This document shows, piece by piece, positions 61,456-64,000 of a stretch of DNA of 64,000 bases. The stretch lies in NCBI GenBank assembly GCA_045537905.1, contig JAZSQJ010000067.1:1-64000 (forward strand). Direction: 5' to 3'. The notes under the pieces are model-generated. The model ran no database searches. It was given only the letters and a program-made list of their open reading frames with translations, and was not told the origin of the DNA. Source of the stretch: SIG636 sp045537905. Its GTDB lineage: Bacteria; Bacillota; Clostridia; Oscillospirales; CAG-382. Numbering within the stretch: the stretch's first letter is position 1; every line of letters begins with the position of its first letter. Position numbers and translations under genes: made by a program.

Positions 61456-64000
61456 TTAAGCGTCTATGGTAGAGATGGTGATGGTTGTTTCCTCAAGGAC
61501 GTCAAGCAAAACCCTTACGGTGTCAAGGGCGGTAAATATAGTTACGTTATTTTCCGTAGCACACTGACGAATCTTGGTGCCGTCGTTGGTCTCCTCGACC
61601 TTATCTATATCCCTGGTGCTTATAACGTAAGCGATGTGACCTTGACGGATAGCATCAAGTATTTCCTCACTGCCGTCGCTGATTTTCTTAAGAGCATGGG
61701 TTCTTATACCGTTTTGCTTAAGATAGTTAGCTGTACCTGTTGTCGCCTCAATATTGAAACCAAGATTATAGAAGCGGCGAATCAAAGGCAAAGCCTCTGC
61801 CTTATCAGAGTCGCCAATGGTAGCAAACACTGTGCCGTAATTCTGCAGATGCATACCCGATGCCTGCAGTGCTTTGAACAACGCACGATTAAGCTTATCG
61901 TCGTAGCCGATAGCCTCGCCGGTAGACTTCATCTCTGGAGAGAGGTATGCGTCCAAACCGCGAATCTTGTTAAAGGAGAATACGGGTACCTTTACATACC
62001 AACGGTTCTTTTCCGTAGGATAGATATCAAATATGCCCTGCTCCTTAAGGCTCTTGCCCATAATAACCTCGGTAGCTATGTCAGCAAGGCTGTAGCCCGT
62101 TGCCTTGGAGAGGAAAGGAACTGTTCTGGAAGAACGGGGGTTTACTTCAATAATAAATACGTTGTCCTGCTTGTCAACGATGAACTGAATGTTATACAAA
62201 CCAATAATGCCCAGTCCCAAACCAAGCTTTTTAGCGTACTGAAGGATAATACCCTTAACCCTGTCAGAGATGCTGAAGCTGGGATATACGCTGATGGAGT
62301 CACCGCTGTGAACGCCTGTACGCTCAACAAGCTCCATTATACCGGGAACAAATACGTCCCTACCGTCACAAATAGCGTCAACCTCTACCTCTTTGCCCTG
62401 AATATACTTATCAACAAGTACAGGCTTATCCTCGTCTATTTCAACTGCCGTTTTAAGATACTGACGAAGCTGCTCCTCGGTAGCAACTATCTGCATTGCT
62501 CTGCCGCCCAGAACAAAACTGGGACGAACAAGCACGGGATAACCGATGCTTGCGGCAGCTTCAACGCCTGCCTCTATGCTGGTAACAGCCTTACCCTGAG
62601 GCTGAGGGATATTAAGCTCCTCAAGTATCTTTTCAAAGCTGTCACGGTTTTCTGCACGGTCGATCGCCGCACAGTCGGTACCAATAATTTCAACACCCCG
62701 TTCCATAAGAGGAGCGGCAAGGTTGATAGCGGTCTGACCGCCAAGAGACGCAATAACACCCTCAGGCTTTTCAAACTCAATAATGTTCATAACATCCTCG
62801 GGGGTCAAAGGCTCAAAATACAGCTTGTCCGCTGTGGTATAGTCAGTAGAAACGGTTTCGGGGTTGTTGTTTATAATAATAGCCTCGTAACCGGAGTTTT
62901 TAATGGTAGTAACAGCGTGAACCGTGGAATAGTCAAATTCAACACCCTGGCCTATACGAATGGGACCTGCACCCAAAACAACAATCTTTTTCTTATTTGT
63001 AAGGACAGAAGCATTTTCACCTGTGTAAGAAGAGTAGAAATAAGGAATATATGCGTTTGTATGACAGGTGTCAACCATACGGAACACAGGGAACATATTA
63101 TTTGCTTTTCTGAGGTTAAATACATCAAGCTCGGTCTGAGACCAGAGGCGTGCAATAAACTTATCGGAAAAGCCCATCTTTTTTGCAGAAAGTAACACGT
63201 CAAGCTTGCCGACGTTAGTCTTGATTTCCTTCTCCTTATCGATAATGTTCTTGATAGACTGAAGGAAGAGAGGGGTAATTTTTGTTACGTCGTGAAGCTT
63301 TTCAAGACTGACTCCTCTGCGGATAAGCTCAGATACTGCAAATATCGTATCGTCCTTAAACTCGTTAAGATACCCAAACAATTCCTCATCTGTCATACCG
63401 TCAAACTTAGGGAGATGGAAGTGGAAGGCACCCGTCTCCAAGGAACGGACAGACTTAAGCATACATTCCTCTAAGGTGGAGCCAATACCCATAACCTCAC
63501 CCGTAGCCTTCATCTGCGTACCCAAGGTGTTGGGAGCAGAAGCAAACTTATCAAAGGGGAAACGGGGGAACTTGGCAACAACGTAGTCAAGTCTGGGCTC
63601 AAATGCTGCGGTGGTGTTTGCAATAGTGATTTCCTCAAGAGCCATACCAACTGCAATCTTAGCGGTAACACGGGCAATAGGATAACCGCTTGCCTTGGAT
63701 GCAAGAGCGGAAGAACGGGAAACACGGGGGTTTACCTCGATAAGGAAGTACTCACTGGAATAAGGGTTAAGTGCAAACTGTACGTTACAGCCACCCTCGA
63801 TTTTAAGCTCCTTTATAATCTTGATAGCGCTGTCGTTGAGCATCTTAAGGTCGTGATCGTTCAAGGAAAGGATAGGCGCAACAACAATAGAGTCGCCGGT
63901 GTGAACGCCAACAGGGTCAACGTTCTCCATGCCACAGATGGTAATTGCGTGATCATTGGAGTCACGCATTACCTCAAACTCTACTTCCTTATACCCCTTA
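61456..64000 (-). CDS. carB: Carbamoyl-phosphate synthase large subunit (5' end outside window)
   Basis: About 848 residues, the C-terminal four-fifths of a protein normally near 1070, are visible; the reading frame is open to the right edge. It has the end of the first ATP-grasp half (EVNPRVSRSSALASKA), the oligomerisation region and the complete second ATP-grasp half (VLGAGPIRIGQGVEFDYS, EVNPRSSRTVPFLSKA). A C-terminal MGS-like allosteric domain follows (about the last 140 residues, TGTANYLKQNGI). It makes carbamoyl phosphate for PyrB. The small subunit gene must lie outside the window. Confidence 0.96.
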   Translation of the reverse strand, partial: KGYKEVEFEVMRDSNDHAITICGMENVDPVGVHTGDSIVVAPILSLNDHDLKMLNDSAIKIIKELKIEGGCNVQFALNPYSSEYFLIEVNPRVSRSSALASKASGYPIARVTAKIAVGMALEEITIANTTAAFEPRLDYVVAKFPRFPFDKFASAPNTLGTQMKATGEVMGIGSTLEECMLKSVRSLETGAFHFHLPKFDGMTDEELFGYLNEFKDDTIFAVSELIRRGVSLEKLHDVTKITPLFLQSIKNIIDKEKEIKTNVGKLDVLLSAKKMGFSDKFIARLWSQTELDVFNLRKANNMFPVFRMVDTCHTNAYIPYFYSSYTGENASVLTNKKKIVVLGAGPIRIGQGVEFDYSTVHAVTTIKNSGYEAIIINNNPETVSTDYTTADKLYFEPLTPEDVMNIIEFEKPEGVIASLGGQTAINLAAPLMERGVEIIGTDCAAIDRAENRDSFEKILEELNIPQPQGKAVTSIEAGVEAAASIGYPVLVRPSFVLGGRAMQIVATEEQLRQYLKTAVEIDEDKPVLVDKYIQGKEVEVDAICDGRDVFVPGIMELVERTGVHSGDSISVYPSFSISDRVKGIILQYAKKLGLGLGIIGLYNIQFIVDKQDNVFIIEVNPRSSRTVPFLSKATGYSLADIATEVIMGKSLKEQGIFDIYPTEKNRWYVKVPVFSFNKIRGLDAYLSPEMKSTGEAIGYDDKLNRALFKALQASGMHLQNYGTVFATIGDSDKAEALPLIRRFYNLGFNIEATTGTANYLKQNGIRTHALKKISDGSEEILDAIRQGHIAYVISTRDIDKVEETNDGTKIRQCATENNVTIFTALDTVRVLLDVLEETTITISTIDA

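Noticed and set aside
61414..63195. 593-codon open frame antisense to carB and pyrK
   Set aside because: Shadow of two certain genes; no independent support.

Overview
This window comes from the chromosome of an anaerobic, low-to-mid GC Gram-positive bacterium of the class Clostridia. A gut member of the Oscillospirales is my best guess. The evidence is strong AGGAGG-type ribosome binding sites, tight sigma-A promoters with 17-base spacers, a confurcating-type [FeFe] hydrogenase, PduL in place of Pta, lipoproteins with long Ser/Glu/Asp-rich linkers, and a Clostridia-style purine operon. There is no rRNA, tRNA, CRISPR array, insertion sequence or phage gene. No stretch longer than 300 bases lacks a gene; the largest gap (1215-1484) holds two divergent promoters.

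Layout. 1-1.2 kb (-): PduL phosphotransacylase and a NifU-like Fe-S scaffold cut by the window edge. 1.4-3.5 kb (+): an oxaloacetate decarboxylase/carboxyltransferase set (50-residue epsilon-like subunit, biotin carrier, carboxyltransferase) behind a clear promoter. 3.5-5.2 kb (+): a membrane-anchored barnase-like RNase, its barstar-like inhibitor and an ATPase. 5.2-10.2 kb (+): a Fur-family regulator and ZnuA-C-B zinc/manganese uptake genes behind a promoter overlapped by a 13-bp inverted repeat, then a large lipoprotein. 10.3-22.6 kb (-): one long run of genes starting with MBOAT, a short DHHW-type protein, two AlgX/DltD-like SGNH lipoproteins, an FkbH-like HAD enzyme, an acyl carrier protein and a class-A-beta-lactamase-like lipoprotein. 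It continues into ExoIII, a zincin, a membrane protein, CwlD, RadA and a GME-fold protein. 22.6-24.8 kb (-): an amidase ending in a dockerin-like module. 24.9-29 kb (-): PotABCD. 29.1-33.4 kb (+): an orphan membrane protein, a two-component system and an HtrA-like protease. 33.4-37.3 kb (-): YcxB-like protein, M48-like membrane peptidase and PfkA. 37.4-43 kb (-): HydABC hydrogenase with accessory genes. 43-57.1 kb (-): a purine operon under a ZTP riboswitch. 57.1-64 kb (-): pyrimidine genes carB-pyrK-pyrD-pyrF-pyrE-pyrB-pyrI.

How it fits together. The purine operon combines the two formyl-THF-consuming steps (PurN and AICAR transformylase) with formyl-THF synthesis (Fhs) and a formate channel. 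All sit behind an RNA that senses ZTP/ZMP, the signal of 10-formyl-THF shortage. The hydrogenase re-oxidises NADH and ferredoxin from fermentation, PfkA feeds glycolysis, and PduL suggests acyl-phosphate formation.

The most novel-looking unit is the 15-22.5 kb cassette. It has the same architecture as the Dlt teichoic-acid D-alanylation machine: carrier-loading enzyme, carrier protein, MBOAT, SGNH transferases and a small membrane protein. The loading enzyme, however, is FkbH-like, a family that loads glyceryl units from 1,3-bisphosphoglycerate onto carrier proteins. I infer a surface-polymer glycerylation system. Other points of note are a PurF without its N-terminal cysteine, a split AICAR transformylase/PurO-type IMP cyclohydrolase, and a hydrogenase-operon ferredoxin-like protein that has lost every cysteine.
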